A model generated the notes under the pieces. That model was not told the origin of the DNA. It made no database searches and was given only the letters and a program-made list of their open reading frames with translations. Positions 8,745 to 17,962 of a stretch of 64,000 bases of DNA are shown here, piece after piece. Location: positions 1 to 64,000 of the forward strand of contig NZ_JABXKM010000329.1 of NCBI RefSeq assembly GCF_017115025.1. The letters are read 5' to 3'. Made by a program: the position numbers and the translations under genes. Every line of letters begins with the position of its first letter. Position 1 is the first letter of the stretch. Source of the stretch: Nostoc sp. NOS(2021) (GTDB lineage: Bacteria > Cyanobacteriota > Cyanobacteriia > Cyanobacteriales > Nostocaceae).

Positions 8745-9851
8745 TCATTTAACGGCGTGACTGAAAGCAATGTGGGGTTTTGCACTAGCCATTTTGGGCA
8801 TTAACCAAGCTAGACCTTCACTAGTGCCAATCCATAATTTATTGCCAATGTCAGGTGCAAGGGCAAGAACCCGACTAGAAGGAAGTCCAGCAACTTCTGC
8901 ATCTAACACAGCTCCTGTATTTGGATTTAATCGTAACAAACCATTATTAGTTCCAACCCAGACGCTACCATCTTTAGCAAAACGTACCACTGTCACGTTA
9001 CGCCCACGCAGGCGAGTCACAGACCGCAAGACTGCACCAGTTTTTGGGTTAATAACTAGCAAATTATTCGGCATTCCCGCCCAAATTAATCCTTCTGGAC
9101 TAATAGCTAAAGCTTGTACAGTCGTCCCTGGTAAATCGGCTATCCGCTTCATAATCGCAGCACTAGCAGTATTTACCCGCACCAATCCGTCAAGGGTGCC
9201 AACCCACAGTTGACCTTCAGCATCTAAAGTCAGGGTGTTGGCACTGACACCAGGCAGATTTTTTAATGTTGTCATAATCAAGCCTTGGTCGGGACTAATT
9301 AGGGCTAAACCATTATCGGTTCCAGCCCACAAATAACCCCGCTTGTCAAGTAACAGAGACAACACCCGTTTAGAAGGCAAAAATAAATTCTGCGCGGTGA
9401 TTTCGTTAGTGCGGGGGTCTACTCGGATCAGTCCTTCATAACTTCCCACCCACAAACGTCCTACTTTGTCTTGGGCTAAAGCACCAATGACAACACTTGG
9501 TAAGCTAACACGAGAAATAATCTTGCCGGTTTTAGGATCAATCCGCGATAGTCCTCGCCCAGAACCTACCCAAAGATTGCCTGTAACATCTCCCAGTAAG
9601 TTACCGACACGATAATCAGTTTCTGGCGAATGTTCTTGCACTCCCCGCTGATCGGGCAAGGATTCCACTCGCGGTGGCGGTGGGGAAGGTGGGTAAGCAG
9701 GGGTTACATCAGATGAATTAATGTCAGGGGTTTTTTGTGCCCATCCCATACTTGGCACAGCTATCAACCCCAGCAAAATAGAAGTAATTAATAAACTAGT
9801 ACGCTTGTAAAACAATACCACGGTGACATTTCCTCTGGAGACAGTACCCAT
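8745..9851 (-). CDS. secreted beta-propeller protein (two-component-regulator propeller repeats)
   Basis: 368 residues. A signal peptide is visible (SLLITSILLGLIAVPSMGWAQ), so the protein is exported to the periplasm or outside. It is followed by a Pro-rich stretch and about seven repeats of roughly 40 residues, each with a motif like LWVGSxxGLxRxDPxTG, as in the propeller sensor domains of hybrid histidine kinases. There is no kinase domain, so this is a stand-alone propeller, probably a ligand or scaffold protein. The ATG at 9851 has a weak site; a GTG at 9821, preceded by AGAGGAAA, gives a shorter and more typical signal peptide and may be the true start. Confidence 0.8.
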   Translation of the reverse strand: MGTVSRGNVTVVLFYKRTSLLITSILLGLIAVPSMGWAQKTPDINSSDVTPAYPPSPPPPRVESLPDQRGVQEHSPETDYRVGNLLGDVTGNLWVGSGRGLSRIDPKTGKIISRVSLPSVVIGALAQDKVGRLWVGSYEGLIRVDPRTNEITAQNLFLPSKRVLSLLLDKRGYLWAGTDNGLALISPDQGLIMTTLKNLPGVSANTLTLDAEGQLWVGTLDGLVRVNTASAAIMKRIADLPGTTVQALAISPEGLIWAGMPNNLLVINPKTGAVLRSVTRLRGRNVTVVRFAKDGSVWVGTNNGLLRLNPNTGAVLDAEVAGLPSSRVLALAPDIGNKLWIGTSEGLAWLMPKMASAKPHIAFSHAVK

Positions 9852-10042
9852 AGCCGCTACCTAAACTGGCTTTGGGTTAATTTCAGTGTTCCCCTAGCTA
9901 GGATTTTTTAAACGTCATAGGCAATTTTTCTCAAATTTAATCGGCATTGGGCATTGGGCAAAGAATTCTTGTAACTCCTAACTCCTAACTCTTAACCCCT
10001 AACTCCCCCACTTCCCAAAAGCTTCTCTACAGTTATTGATGA

Positions 10043-10070
10043 CATTTTGTAAAGTGATTGTAACAAAATG
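10043..10070. promoter_or_regulatory. inverted repeat, possible regulator site upstream of rbcL
   Basis: CATTTTGT (10043-10050) and ACAAAATG (10063-10070) form a perfect 8-bp inverted repeat with a 12-bp spacer, about 520 bp before the rbcL start. It contains TGT-N12-ACA, which is close to but not the NtcA consensus (GTA-N8-TAC), and T-rich arms like those of LysR-type sites. The binding protein is not known. Confidence 0.4.
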
Positions 10071-10145
10071 TTTAAATCTTTATGTGATAACAAAATTAAA
10101 TAGATAAGTTAAAAACTTTCAAAGAATAACTTATCAAATTCTTGA

Positions 10146-10151
10146 TATATT
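10146..10151 (+). promoter_or_regulatory. candidate -10 element for rbcL
   Basis: TATATT in AT-rich DNA about 430 bp before the rbcL start; no clear -35 box. A start site just downstream would give a leader of about 420 nt. Confidence 0.3.
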
Positions 10152-10579
10152 GTGAGACAAGCTACAAATTACGTGGTGTGCAATTCTTTTTTCTTTCGGT
10201 ATAAGTAGGGAGGGCTACTCCCAAATTTATGCTTGGGGACTGTTGGAGCCGACTCGCTTGGATGAAGCAAGAAGCAGACCCTCTAAAGGAAACTTTAGTT
10301 GAATGGCTAGCTTTAAATAAGTTTGGTCAAGTTCTATATAGCAGGGAACAGTAGAAGCGCTAGGTCGTGTACCCCTAGAAGGTGAGAACACTGGTGAGGA
10401 GGATTACCACCACTGCCAAAGTGTCCGCCACCAAAAACTCTACCCTCTACCAAAAGCAACCCTGAAAAAAAATTTTCCTGATCTTCTTCCCGCTGAAGGG
10501 GGGAGAAGCGGGGTGAGGGAAAGTTGCCAAGAATGTGATTTGATTAAGTAAAAAGAGTGACTTCTGGGAAGGATAAAAT

Positions 10580-12010
10580 ATGTCTTACGCTAAAACTAAC
10601 ACTCAGAGCAAAACTGGGTATAAAGCCGGGGTTCAAGATTACAGACTAACTTATTACACACCCGATTACACACCTAAAGATACAGACATTTTAGCGGCAT
10701 TCCGCGTTACACCCCAGCCCGGAGTTCCCCCCGAAGAAGCAGCTGCGGCTGTTGCGGCTGAGTCTTCGACTGGTACTTGGACAACTGTGTGGACAGACTT
10801 GCTCACCGACCTCGATCGCTACAAAGGTCGTTGCTATGACATCGAACCAGTTCCTGGTGATGACAACCAATTCATTGCCTACATTGCCTATCCTTTGGAT
10901 TTGTTTGAAGAAGGCTCTGTAACTAATATGTTGACCTCCATTGTGGGCAACGTATTTGGTTTTAAAGCTTTGCGGGCGCTACGTCTGGAAGACTTACGGA
11001 TTCCTGTAGCTTACCTCAAGACTTTCCAAGGGCCTCCCCACGGTATTCAAGTTGAGCGTGACAAGTTAAACAAATACGGTCGTCCTTTGTTGGGTTGTAC
11101 AATTAAGCCCAAATTAGGTCTTTCAGCTAAAAACTACGGACGCGCTGTATACGAGTGCTTGCGCGGTGGTTTGGACTTCACCAAAGACGACGAAAACATC
11201 AACTCTGCTCCATTCCAAAGATGGCGCGATCGCTTCTTGTTCGTATCTGAAGCTATTACCAAAGCTCAAGCTGAAACCGGTGAAATCAAAGGTCACTACC
11301 TAAACGTCACCGCCCCCACTTGTGAAGAAATGCTGAAGCGGGCTGAGTTCGCGAAAGAACTCAAACAGCCCATCATCATGCACGATTACCTCACTGCCGG
11401 CTTCACCGCCAACACCACATTGGCTCGTTGGTGTCGTGACAACGGTATATTGCTGCACATTCACCGCGCTATGCACGCCGTTATCGACCGTCAAAAGAAC
11501 CACGGTATCCACTTCCGTGTATTGGCTAAGGCACTACGGATGTCAGGCGGAGACCACATCCACACCGGAACAGTGGTTGGTAAACTGGAAGGTGAACGCG
11601 GGATCACAATGGGCTTCGTTGACTTGTTGCGTGAAAACTACATTGAACAAGACAAGTCTCGCGGTATCTACTTTACCCAAGACTGGGCTTCTCTTCCCGG
11701 TGTAATGGCAGTTGCTTCCGGTGGTATCCACATTTGGCACATGCCTGCACTCGTAGAAATCTTTGGTGATGACTCCGTGCTGCAATTTGGTGGTGGTACT
11801 CTCGGTCATCCTTGGGGTAATGCTCCTGGTGCTACAGCTAACCGCGTAGCTTTAGAAGCTTGCGTCCAAGCTCGTAATGAAGGCCGCAACTTGGCTCGTG
11901 AAGGTAACGACATTATCCGCGAAGCCGCTAAGTGGTCTCCTGAATTGGCTGTTGCTTGCGAACTGTGGAAAGAAATCAAGTTCGAGTTTGAAGCTATGGA
12001 TACCGTCTGA
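10580..12010 (+). CDS. rbcL: ribulose bisphosphate carboxylase large chain (form IB)
   Basis: Catalytic subunit of Rubisco in the carboxysome; fixes CO2 onto ribulose bisphosphate. 476 residues, the usual cyanobacterial length. Key residues are all present: Lys176 in TIKPKLG, the carbamylated Lys202 with Asp204 and Glu205 in FTKDDEN, and later [11 protein letters not shown] and [17 protein letters not shown]. Loop 6 and the C-terminal EFEAMDTV are intact. The ATG start follows AAGGATAAAAT. Codon choice (many C-ending codons) differs from neighbours and suggests very high expression. It heads rbcL-rbcX-rbcS on one strand; the spacer to rbcX is a repeat that can fold (12016-12092). Confidence 0.99.
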   Translation: MSYAKTNTQSKTGYKAGVQDYRLTYYTPDYTPKDTDILAAFRVTPQPGVPPEEAAAAVAAESSTGTWTTVWTDLLTDLDRYKGRCYDIEPVPGDDNQFIAYIAYPLDLFEEGSVTNMLTSIVGNVFGFKALRALRLEDLRIPVAYLKTFQGPPHGIQVERDKLNKYGRPLLGCTIKPKLGLSAKNYGRAVYECLRGGLDFTKDDENINSAPFQRWRDRFLFVSEAITKAQAETGEIKGHYLNVTAPTCEEMLKRAEFAKELKQPIIMHDYLTAGFTANTTLARWCRDNGILLHIHRAMHAVIDRQKNHGIHFRVLAKALRMSGGDHIHTGTVVGKLEGERGITMGFVDLLRENYIEQDKSRGIYFTQDWASLPGVMAVASGGIHIWHMPALVEIFGDDSVLQFGGGTLGHPWGNAPGATANRVALEACVQARNEGRNLAREGNDIIREAAKWSPELAVACELWKEIKFEFEAMDTV

Positions 12011-12015
12011 TCAAA

Positions 12016-12092
12016 AGTTAGGAGTTAGAAGTTAGGAGTTAAGAGTTACATTAATTCATAACTCATAACTCATAACTTCTTAACTCATAACT
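12016..12092. repeat. folding heptamer repeat between rbcL and rbcX
   Basis: Left half is GTTAGGA-type repeats, right half is CATAACT-type repeats that are nearly its reverse complement. Together they fill almost the whole rbcL-rbcX gap and could form one long imperfect stem in the mRNA. Confidence 0.75.
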
Positions 12093-12112
12093 GTTGACGG
12101 CTGGGGTCAAGC

Positions 12113-12520
12113 ATGAATCTTAAGCAAATTGCGAAGGACACAGCCAAGACTCTCCAAAGTTATCTGACTTATCAGGCTCTAAGGACAGTGTTGGCACAGC
12201 TAGGCGAAACGAATCCTCCATTAGAACTTTGGTTGCATAACTTTTCGTCTGGCAAAATTCAGAATGGTGAATCATACATTGAGCAACTGTTGCAAGAAAA
12301 ACCAGATTTGGCTTTGCGAATCATGACTGTTAGGGAACACATTGCGGAAGAAGTCATCGATTTTTTACCGGAAATGGTTCGTACTGGCATTCAGCAAGCC
12401 AACATGGAACAGCGTCGCCAGCATTTAGAACGCATCACCCGAATAGACACATCAAACCCCAGTCTGCAACCAGAACAGCAAGCAAGTTCAGATCCGAATT
12501 TGGATAACTTATCCAATTAG
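12113..12520 (+). CDS. rbcX: RbcX, Rubisco assembly chaperone
   Basis: Small helical dimer that holds the RbcL C-terminal peptide during assembly of the L8 core. 135 residues; the conserved start [20 protein letters not shown], the [20 protein letters not shown] groove region and the helix [19 protein letters not shown] are present. The tail after residue 110 is Gln/Ser/Asn-rich and variable, as in other Nostoc-type RbcX. It sits between rbcL and rbcS, the standard order in this group; the gap to rbcS is 46 bp, so co-transcription is likely. Confidence 0.97.
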   Translation: MNLKQIAKDTAKTLQSYLTYQALRTVLAQLGETNPPLELWLHNFSSGKIQNGESYIEQLLQEKPDLALRIMTVREHIAEEVIDFLPEMVRTGIQQANMEQRRQHLERITRIDTSNPSLQPEQQASSDPNLDNLSN

Positions 12521-12566
12521 TTCGGTCAACCTAGTAGTAAAAAATCACAACCCATTATCAAAAGCT

Positions 12567-12896
12567 ATGCAAACTTTACCAAAAGAGCGTCGTTACGAAA
12601 CCCTTTCTTATCTGCCCCCTCTGTCTGATGCTCAAATTTCCAAGCAGATCCAGTACATTTTGAATCAAGGTTACATTCCAGCGATCGAGTTTAACGAAAC
12701 TTCTGACCCGAAAGAATTCTATTGGACAATGTGGAAGTTGCCTTTGTTTGGTGCTAGATCGACTCAAGAAGTATTGAGCGAAGTTCAAGGATGCCGTTCT
12801 CAATTCAACACCAGCTATATTCGGGTTGTGGGTTTTGACAACATCAAGCAGTGCCAAATTCTCAGCTTTCTTGTTCACAAACCCAACAAATACTAA
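12567..12896 (+). CDS. rbcS: ribulose bisphosphate carboxylase small chain
   Basis: Small subunit capping the Rubisco L8 core. 109 residues, the cyanobacterial length. The start is [20 protein letters not shown]; the family motifs [21 protein letters not shown] and [14 protein letters not shown] are present. The ATG at 12567 follows the rbcX stop by 46 bp, and a strong stem-loop at 12930-12961 ends the operon. Confidence 0.98.
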   Translation: MQTLPKERRYETLSYLPPLSDAQISKQIQYILNQGYIPAIEFNETSDPKEFYWTMWKLPLFGARSTQEVLSEVQGCRSQFNTSYIRVVGFDNIKQCQILSFLVHKPNKY

Positions 12897-12929
12897 GGTT
12901 AGAAAGCTTTAAGTAATTAGTTTATTTCC

Positions 12930-12963
12930 ATAGGAGAGGTAGAATTATCTGCCTCTCCTATTT
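12930..12963 (+). terminator. stem-loop terminator after rbcS
   Basis: Perfect 10-bp stem ATAGGAGAGG (12930-12939) and CCTCTCCTAT (12952-12961) with a 12-nt loop, 33 bp after the rbcS stop. The T-run after it is weak (TTTGCTAG), so it may act partly as an RNA-stabilising 3' end. Confidence 0.7.
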
Positions 12964-12978
12964 GCTAGATTTGTTTTG

Positions 12979-13062
12979 AAACGCAGAGGCACGCAAAGGA
13001 AAACGCATAGGCGCTTCGCCTTCCCGCAGGGTAGGGGCGCGAAGTTATTCTCTGCGTTTTTT
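12979..13062. repeat. dispersed palindromic element with 10-bp ends
   Basis: AAACGCAGAG (12979-12988) and CTCTGCGTTT (13050-13059) are perfect inverted ends followed by a T-run. The inside has GCGCTTCGCC and a GC-rich CCCGCAGGGTAGG core typical of dispersed Nostoc repeats. It could act as a second terminator before the SGNH gene. Confidence 0.65.
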
Positions 13063-13075
13063 AAGAAGGTAATAA

Positions 13076-13702
13076 ATGAAATTACAGCATCTCCCGGAAG
13101 TAAGAATTTGCTTTATTGGTGACTCTTTTGTTAATGGTACTGGCGACCCAGAATGTCTTGGTTGGACAGGGAGAATATGCACTAATGCTAATAAAAAAGG
13201 CTATGACATTACTTACTATAATTTAGGGATTAGGCGAGATACGAGTACTGATATAGCAAAGCGTTGGTTACAGGAAGTTTCACTTCGCTTACCCAAAGAA
13301 TATGATGGCAGAGTTATATTTTCCTTTGGTTTGAATGACACAACAGTAGAAAATGGTAAAACTCGCGTGGATTTGGCAGATTCTATCAAAAATACCCGTG
13401 AAATTTTAAGTGAAGCTCAAAAGTTATACCCTGTGTTGATGGTTGGTTTTGCGCCATATGCAGAACAAGAAAACCCTCAAAGGAGGCAGAGAAATACCGA
13501 TTTATCTAAACAGTATGCTTTGATTTGTAATGAATTAAATGTACCTTATTTAGATGTTTTTCCGATATTAGAAAAATCAAACATCTGGATAAATGAGGCA
13601 AAAGCTAATGATGGTGTTCATCCTCAAGCAAGCGGTTACGCAGAATTTGCCCAAATTGTAGAAAATTGGGACGCTTGGTTAAATTGGTTTCCTTTAATTT
13701 AA
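13076..13702 (+). CDS. SGNH/GDSL-type hydrolase
   Basis: 208 residues with the four SGNH blocks: CFIGDSFVNGTG (nucleophile Ser17), the Gly of YNLGIRRDTS, the Asn of FSFGLNDT, and the Asp-x-x-His of NDGVHPQASGY near residue 187. It is probably an esterase or lipase-like enzyme acting on acyl or acetyl esters; the substrate is unknown. No signal peptide, so cytoplasmic. The ATG at 13076 follows AAGAAGGT, a fair ribosome site. It lies between the Rubisco operon and a toxin-antitoxin pair; no functional link is implied. Confidence 0.85.
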   Translation: MKLQHLPEVRICFIGDSFVNGTGDPECLGWTGRICTNANKKGYDITYYNLGIRRDTSTDIAKRWLQEVSLRLPKEYDGRVIFSFGLNDTTVENGKTRVDLADSIKNTREILSEAQKLYPVLMVGFAPYAEQENPQRRQRNTDLSKQYALICNELNVPYLDVFPILEKSNIWINEAKANDGVHPQASGYAEFAQIVENWDAWLNWFPLI

Positions 13703-13763
13703 TCGAGAATTCAAAGTTAGGATAGTGGTAGCACTTTAGTCTTTCTATCCAAAGGTAGGAATT

Positions 13764-13991
13764 ATGCAGCAAATTACTCTCGCTGAAGCATCTCAAAACT
13801 TACCTGAGTTGATTGAAGCAGCACTCAGTGGTGAGGAGATTATTATCATCAAAGATAATCAACCTTTGGTGAAGTTAACTCCTGTATCGCCAGTTAAACA
13901 CCGTCCTAAGTATGGTAGTGCCAAAGGACTTGTAACAATATCTGATGATTTTGATGCACCACTCGAAGATTTTAAGGAATATATGGAATGA
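13764..13991 (+). CDS. Phd/YefM-type antitoxin
   Basis: 75 residues. The N-terminal half has the Phd/YefM fold: ITLAEASQNLPELIEAALSG, then EEIIIIKDNQPLVKLTPV. The C-terminal part (KGLVTISDDFDAPLEDFKEYM) is the acidic toxin-binding tail common to cyanobacterial antitoxins paired with PIN toxins. It should neutralise the partner and repress their shared promoter. ATG 13764 has AGGTAGGAATT just before it. The stop overlaps the toxin start by 4 bases. Confidence 0.9.
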   Translation: MQQITLAEASQNLPELIEAALSGEEIIIIKDNQPLVKLTPVSPVKHRPKYGSAKGLVTISDDFDAPLEDFKEYME

Positions 13992-14368
13992 GGCAACTAC
14001 TAGACACTCATACTTTTATTTGGTTTGTGATGGGTGATTCAAAAATCAGCGTTAGTTTGAAATCGCAAATTGAAAATAACGATAATCTACTCAGTATTGC
14101 TAGCGTTTGGGAAATGGCAATCAAGTCTAGAATTGGTAAACTCAGTTTTGGTATGACTTTTGACCAGTTTATCCAACAGCAAATAATTAGGAACAGCATT
14201 GAATTCCTGCCAATCACCATAGACCATATTACTGTTGTTGCCACACTACCTTTACATCACCGTGACCCATTCGACCGAATTTTAATTGCACAGTCGGTAG
14301 TTGAAAATCTCCCTATATTGAGTGCTGATAAAATTTTTGATGCCTATCCAATTAGACGTATATGGTAG
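13988..14368 (+). CDS. PIN-domain toxin (VapC-like ribonuclease)
   Basis: 126 residues with the PIN acidic site: Asp6 (LLDTHTFIW), Glu42 (VWEMAIKSRIGKL), Asp93 and Asp96 in HHRDPFDRILIAQ, and Asp114 in LSADKIFDAYP. Such toxins cleave RNA, often tRNA, with Mg2+ when the antitoxin is degraded. The start ATG 13988 overlaps the antitoxin stop (ATGA), the usual coupled layout. The HRDPFDR form is the PIN subgroup commonly paired with Phd-type antitoxins. All active-site residues are present, so it should be functional. Confidence 0.92.
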   Translation: MRQLLDTHTFIWFVMGDSKISVSLKSQIENNDNLLSIASVWEMAIKSRIGKLSFGMTFDQFIQQQIIRNSIEFLPITIDHITVVATLPLHHRDPFDRILIAQSVVENLPILSADKIFDAYPIRRIW

Positions 14369-14463
14369 ATAGCGCTCCTTTTCTACCAAAAGATAGATAA
14401 ATAAACACTAATCACCAAAAAAACTTAACATTACTTTAAGCACTGCTAGGCAAAGATAATTTT

Positions 14464-15738
14464 ATGGGTTATTACATCGCTCCCCGCTTTCTGGATAAAC
14501 TGGCTGTCCACATTACCAAAAACTTTCTCAAGCTTCCTGGTGTGCGAGTTCCCGTGATTTTGGGTATTCACGGACGCAAAGGAGAAGGCAAAACATTTCA
14601 ATGTCAATTAGTCTTCGAGAAAATGGGTATCGAGGTGACTAACGTATCTGGCGGCGAATTGGAAAGTCCAGATGCAGGAGATCCAGCGCGGTTGATTCGG
14701 CTGCGCTATCGGGAAACTGCGGAACTGATCAAAGTACGCGGCAAAATGTGTGTACTGATGATTAACGATTTGGATGCGGGGGCTGGACGCTTTGATGAAG
14801 GCACTCAATATACTGTAAATACGCAGTTGGTCAATGCCACACTGATGAATATTGCTGATAATCCCACAGATGTGCAGTTGCCTGGAAGCTATGATTCTAC
14901 GCCTTTACGTCGTGTGCCGATTATTGTCACAGGTAATGATTTTTCTACCCTCTATGCACCGTTAATTCGGGATGGACGGATGGAGAAGTTCTACTGGGAA
15001 CCAAACCGAGATGATAAGGTGGGAATTGTCAAGGGGATTTTTGAAGCGGATGGACTGTCACAGAAGGAAGTTGAACAGCTAGTTGATACTTTTGTCAATC
15101 AGTCTATTGACTTTTTTAGCGCTTTGCGATCGCGCATTTATGACGAACAAATCCGCAACTACATCCATCAAGTAGGTTTTGAGCGGGTATCGTTGAGTGT
15201 GGTGAACAGCGTTGAAGGGCCACCAGAATTTAAAAAGCCAGATTTCAGGCTGTCTCACTTAATTGAGTCTGGTAACTTCCTGGTTGGTGAACAAAAACGG
15301 GTGGAAAATTCCCATTTGGTTGATGATTACAACCGACTCAATCGAGGTAGAAATTCTGATCAATTTGCACCACCTGCTGCTGTAACACCAATTAGTCAGC
15401 CGTCAAAGGACGCAACTCAAAAAGCAAAAACTAATGGATTCTCGAAAGAGGAAATATCGAGTCCACATTTGACTTTAGAGACACAAGGACAAATTCGGGA
15501 ACTCTTATCTCAAGGTTACAAAATTAGCATTGAACACGTAGATGAGCGCCGTTTTCGCACAGGTTCTTGGCAAAGTTGTGTTCATAGCCACATTGATAGC
15601 GAGTCTGATGCAATCTCAAATTTGGAATCAACTCTGACAGAATATAGCGGTGAGTATGTGCGCTTGGTAGGTATTGATCCAAAGGCCAAGCGGCGGGTAG
15701 TGGAGACGATTATTCATCGTCCGCATGGGATAAATTAG
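14464..15738 (+). CDS. rca: Rubisco activase with RbcS-like C-terminal domain
   Basis: AAA+ ATPase that remodels inhibited Rubisco, and whose RbcS-like domain helps recruit it to carboxysomes. 424 residues: an AAA+ core with Walker A GRKGEGKT (37-44) and Walker B VLMINDLD (97-104), then an extension and a linker (roughly 290-335), then an SSU-like domain at about 335-424 with ETQGQIRELLSQGYKISIEH and GEYVRLVGIDPKAKR, which align to RbcS YIPAIEF and YIRVVGFD. It is 1.5 kb downstream of rbcS on the same strand but separated by two terminator-like elements, so it probably has its own promoter. A HIP1-containing hairpin follows. Confidence 0.95.
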   Translation: MGYYIAPRFLDKLAVHITKNFLKLPGVRVPVILGIHGRKGEGKTFQCQLVFEKMGIEVTNVSGGELESPDAGDPARLIRLRYRETAELIKVRGKMCVLMINDLDAGAGRFDEGTQYTVNTQLVNATLMNIADNPTDVQLPGSYDSTPLRRVPIIVTGNDFSTLYAPLIRDGRMEKFYWEPNRDDKVGIVKGIFEADGLSQKEVEQLVDTFVNQSIDFFSALRSRIYDEQIRNYIHQVGFERVSLSVVNSVEGPPEFKKPDFRLSHLIESGNFLVGEQKRVENSHLVDDYNRLNRGRNSDQFAPPAAVTPISQPSKDATQKAKTNGFSKEEISSPHLTLETQGQIRELLSQGYKISIEHVDERRFRTGSWQSCVHSHIDSESDAISNLESTLTEYSGEYVRLVGIDPKAKRRVVETIIHRPHGIN

Positions 15739-15754
15739 GTGTAGATAAATCAGA

Positions 15755-15799
15755 AAGAGCGATCGCTACGCACTACAAATACCAAGAGCGATCGCTTTT
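15755..15799 (+). terminator. hairpin built from two HIP1 sites after rca
   Basis: AGCGATCGCT occurs at 15758-15767 and again at 15787-15796, preceded by AA and followed by TTT. The two copies can pair over a 19-nt loop. It is a plausible terminator, but each copy is also self-complementary. Confidence 0.45.
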
Positions 15800-15861
15800 G
15801 TCAATTCTCAAACAACTGGAAAAAATATGCTTCCTCAATTTGATAGCTGAATCCTAACCCT

Positions 15862-16614
15862 TTAACTACAAGTAACTGCTGAAGCCGAGTTAACCTTTGT
15901 TAAATCGCCAGTGAATACTGCTGTGTATTGATAAGGTGATGAACCAGAGCAAGTCATGGAATTTGTATTAGCGCGACGGGGAGTCCACCATGAGGTTGCT
16001 TGCACAGTCAAATTTGTGCCATTCCATGATAACTTGTTGACAACTAAAGAATTAGTTTGTCCATTATCCGCTTTTTTAGCAGATAAAAATGTGGCATAGT
16101 TAACCTCGCCATTGGCTGGATTAATCCGGGCTATAACTGCGACTTTTGGCCCGCCTCCGCTACCATAGCTAGACAACCAACGCCCAGTTGCAAAGCGGCG
16201 AAAGTCATTACCAGTCTGACTACCACTAGAGGAGTAAACGCCATATAAAACATTGCGCCCATCCCAAAACAATCCATAACCTGTACCATCGTCATTTGTT
16301 GTTTCGTAATCAGTACGACACCATGTTTTGATACCATTATTAAAACGGATAGTCACAGGGTTTTTGTTATTAGATGAGACTTGCTGATAACCAATGTAAA
16401 TAGTTGTATTTACGTTCTTTACTTTCGGGCCATTTTTAGCTTTGATTGTCGCTTCACTATCATTGCAACTGAATGTCACAGCATTACCGATAGATGAATT
16501 TATGGTTTGGGCAAAAGCTGGAGGAGCTTTTTGTGTGATTGCTAAATCAGCTACTAATACTACAGATAAAGAGAAACTTGCCAAATACTTCTGCAATTGT
16601 TGAGAAGAAATCAT
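15862..16614 (-). CDS. secreted protein of unknown function
   Basis: 250 residues with a signal peptide of about 35 residues, hydrophobic SFSLSVVLVADLAI then PPAFAQ as cleavage site. The mature part is rich in Ser, Asn, Thr and aromatic residues with a beta pattern (GYGLFWDGRNVLYGVYSS, NGEVNYATFLSAKK, SWWTPRRANTN). It contains four cysteines (FSCND, TWCRTD, MTCSG, VTCS), which could form two disulfides outside the cytoplasm. No catalytic motif recognised. Start ATG 16614. It may be an exoproteome or sheath protein, but this is a guess. Confidence 0.75.
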   Translation of the reverse strand: MISSQQLQKYLASFSLSVVLVADLAITQKAPPAFAQTINSSIGNAVTFSCNDSEATIKAKNGPKVKNVNTTIYIGYQQVSSNNKNPVTIRFNNGIKTWCRTDYETTNDDGTGYGLFWDGRNVLYGVYSSSGSQTGNDFRRFATGRWLSSYGSGGGPKVAVIARINPANGEVNYATFLSAKKADNGQTNSLVVNKLSWNGTNLTVQATSWWTPRRANTNSMTCSGSSPYQYTAVFTGDLTKVNSASAVTCS

Positions 16615-16942
16615 GGTATAAATCTGCCGATAAACTCTAAGGAAAAATTTCGTATTGCTATAAACTTTAATCAGAATTTAGACAAGCAAAATTGTTTAAA
16701 CTCGCAGATTGCAGCATTCTGAATATTACGAAAAATGAGACTAGCCGAGAAAATACATAAGATAATATGCATGATATTAACTGTACATAAACCTTCCTTA
16801 TCAAAAATATCAGTGAATAGATTAAATTGCGATTGCAGTATTCAAAAAAATAGTTTTAATGAACAAGTAGCGTTTGTTTATTCTCCATGTCCTTTGCCAG
16901 AAGCTTCCTTTATCTCTGCTTTCTGTCTCTCGCCGTGCTGTA
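16615..16942. other. AT-rich spacer, no gene seen
   Basis: 328 bp between two minus-strand genes. It should contain the promoter of the secreted-protein gene. A 73-codon plus-strand frame here has no ribosome site and no familiar sequence. Confidence 0.5.
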
Positions 16943-17338
16943 CTAGACGGTTTTAGCATTCTCTTCTGATAGTTCTTCGGCACTAGCTTTCAGACGGCTT
17001 AACCTGCTTTTGCGGACACGTTCGCTATCACGAATACCACCCGCTAGCTCATATTCACTGCTGTTTTTGCCATACTTAAAAGCAACGCCCCTCACTATTT
17101 TATCTGTAAGATTACTCAAGGTTTTTTCCATCTCATCAATTTTAGTTTTGGAAGAGTCAATCATAGCTAGAGCGATGTTATAAGCATCAAGCATAGTACG
17201 TAACTGCTCAATTGATTGAGTTAGATTTTTCAAACCGCAATTATCACCGAAATCCATATTTGAATCAATTGCTTTCAGTCCAGCGGATCTCAATTCAGCT
17301 TTTTCTAAAACACGAGATGTACGTTTTTGACGAGACAT
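16943..17338 (-). CDS. small basic coiled-coil protein, conserved in Nostoc-type cyanobacteria
   Basis: 131 residues. It has a basic start (MSRQKRTSRVLEKAELRSAG), then DFGDNCGLKNLTQSIEQL, a helical heptad region at about 35-80 (LDAYNIALAMIDSSKTKIDEMEK type) and a charged C-terminal part with GVAFKYGKNSSEYELAGG followed by RKSRLSRLK. I recall similar hypothetical proteins in other filamentous cyanobacteria, but no function. It may bind nucleic acid given the basic ends; this is inference from composition. Confidence 0.7.
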   Translation of the reverse strand: MSRQKRTSRVLEKAELRSAGLKAIDSNMDFGDNCGLKNLTQSIEQLRTMLDAYNIALAMIDSSKTKIDEMEKTLSNLTDKIVRGVAFKYGKNSSEYELAGGIRDSERVRKSRLSRLKASAEELSEENAKTV

Positions 17339-17962
17339 AAATATATTCGTTAGAGAGGGTTCTAGAACACCAATTCAGCAATTCTGGAAGAATCTCTCCC
17401 CCAACTCCTCTCCAAAGCTCAGAGGAGAGTTTGGCTCTCCCTTTCCTACCAAGGAAGGGAACTGGAGGGTTAGGTTTTTGATTACTGAATCAATGCTCTA
17501 AAGCTAGTTTGACTTAGTAAAGCTGTTTTCTGGTTCAGTAAAATTCGTGAATAATTTTATTTATTAAAAAACTAATACATAAATCTGGGTAATTTCTCTT
17601 AACGGGACTTAAACATTTTTGATGGAGAAACAAGCCTCAAACCCATGCAAGATAAGGTAAATACACCAAATGCTCAAAAATAGCTGCAACCCAGATATAT
17701 CAAGATACTAAGCAAAAGGATGTTAAAGTCTCTCTGTATATAGATTTGAGGCTCTTTTTTGGGTGTTTTTTGTCTAAGTCCGATTAATTCAGATATTGCA
17801 CCTGGTTTTTTGGAGGATTGCTTTAAGGGACTTTCAAGAAATAAATTATCCAAAGAAACGAACCACTCCAGACGCAGAGAACACAGAGAGAAGAAAAATA
17901 GAGAGGATTTTTGCGTCAGTTTTGGGATATTTTTTTATTTGTCAGTCCCTAACGTTAGTGAC

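Larger units (their letters stand above)
9852..10579 (+). other. long intergenic leader upstream of rbcL
   Basis: 728 bp with no credible gene. The first 150 bp contain heptamer repeats (ATTGGGC and CTAACTC types). From about 10030 onward it is AT-rich and probably holds the rbcL promoter. The transcribed part has potential structure: hairpin CTAAAG-GAAA-CTTTAG at 10283-10298 and a CCCGCT/AGCGGG stem at 10489-10512. A long rbcL leader has been described for Anabaena; that the same holds here is inference. Confidence 0.6.

Noticed and set aside
10043-10070. Canonical NtcA site upstream of rbcL
   Set aside because: Spacing and bases do not fit GTA-N8-TAC; only an inverted repeat can be claimed.
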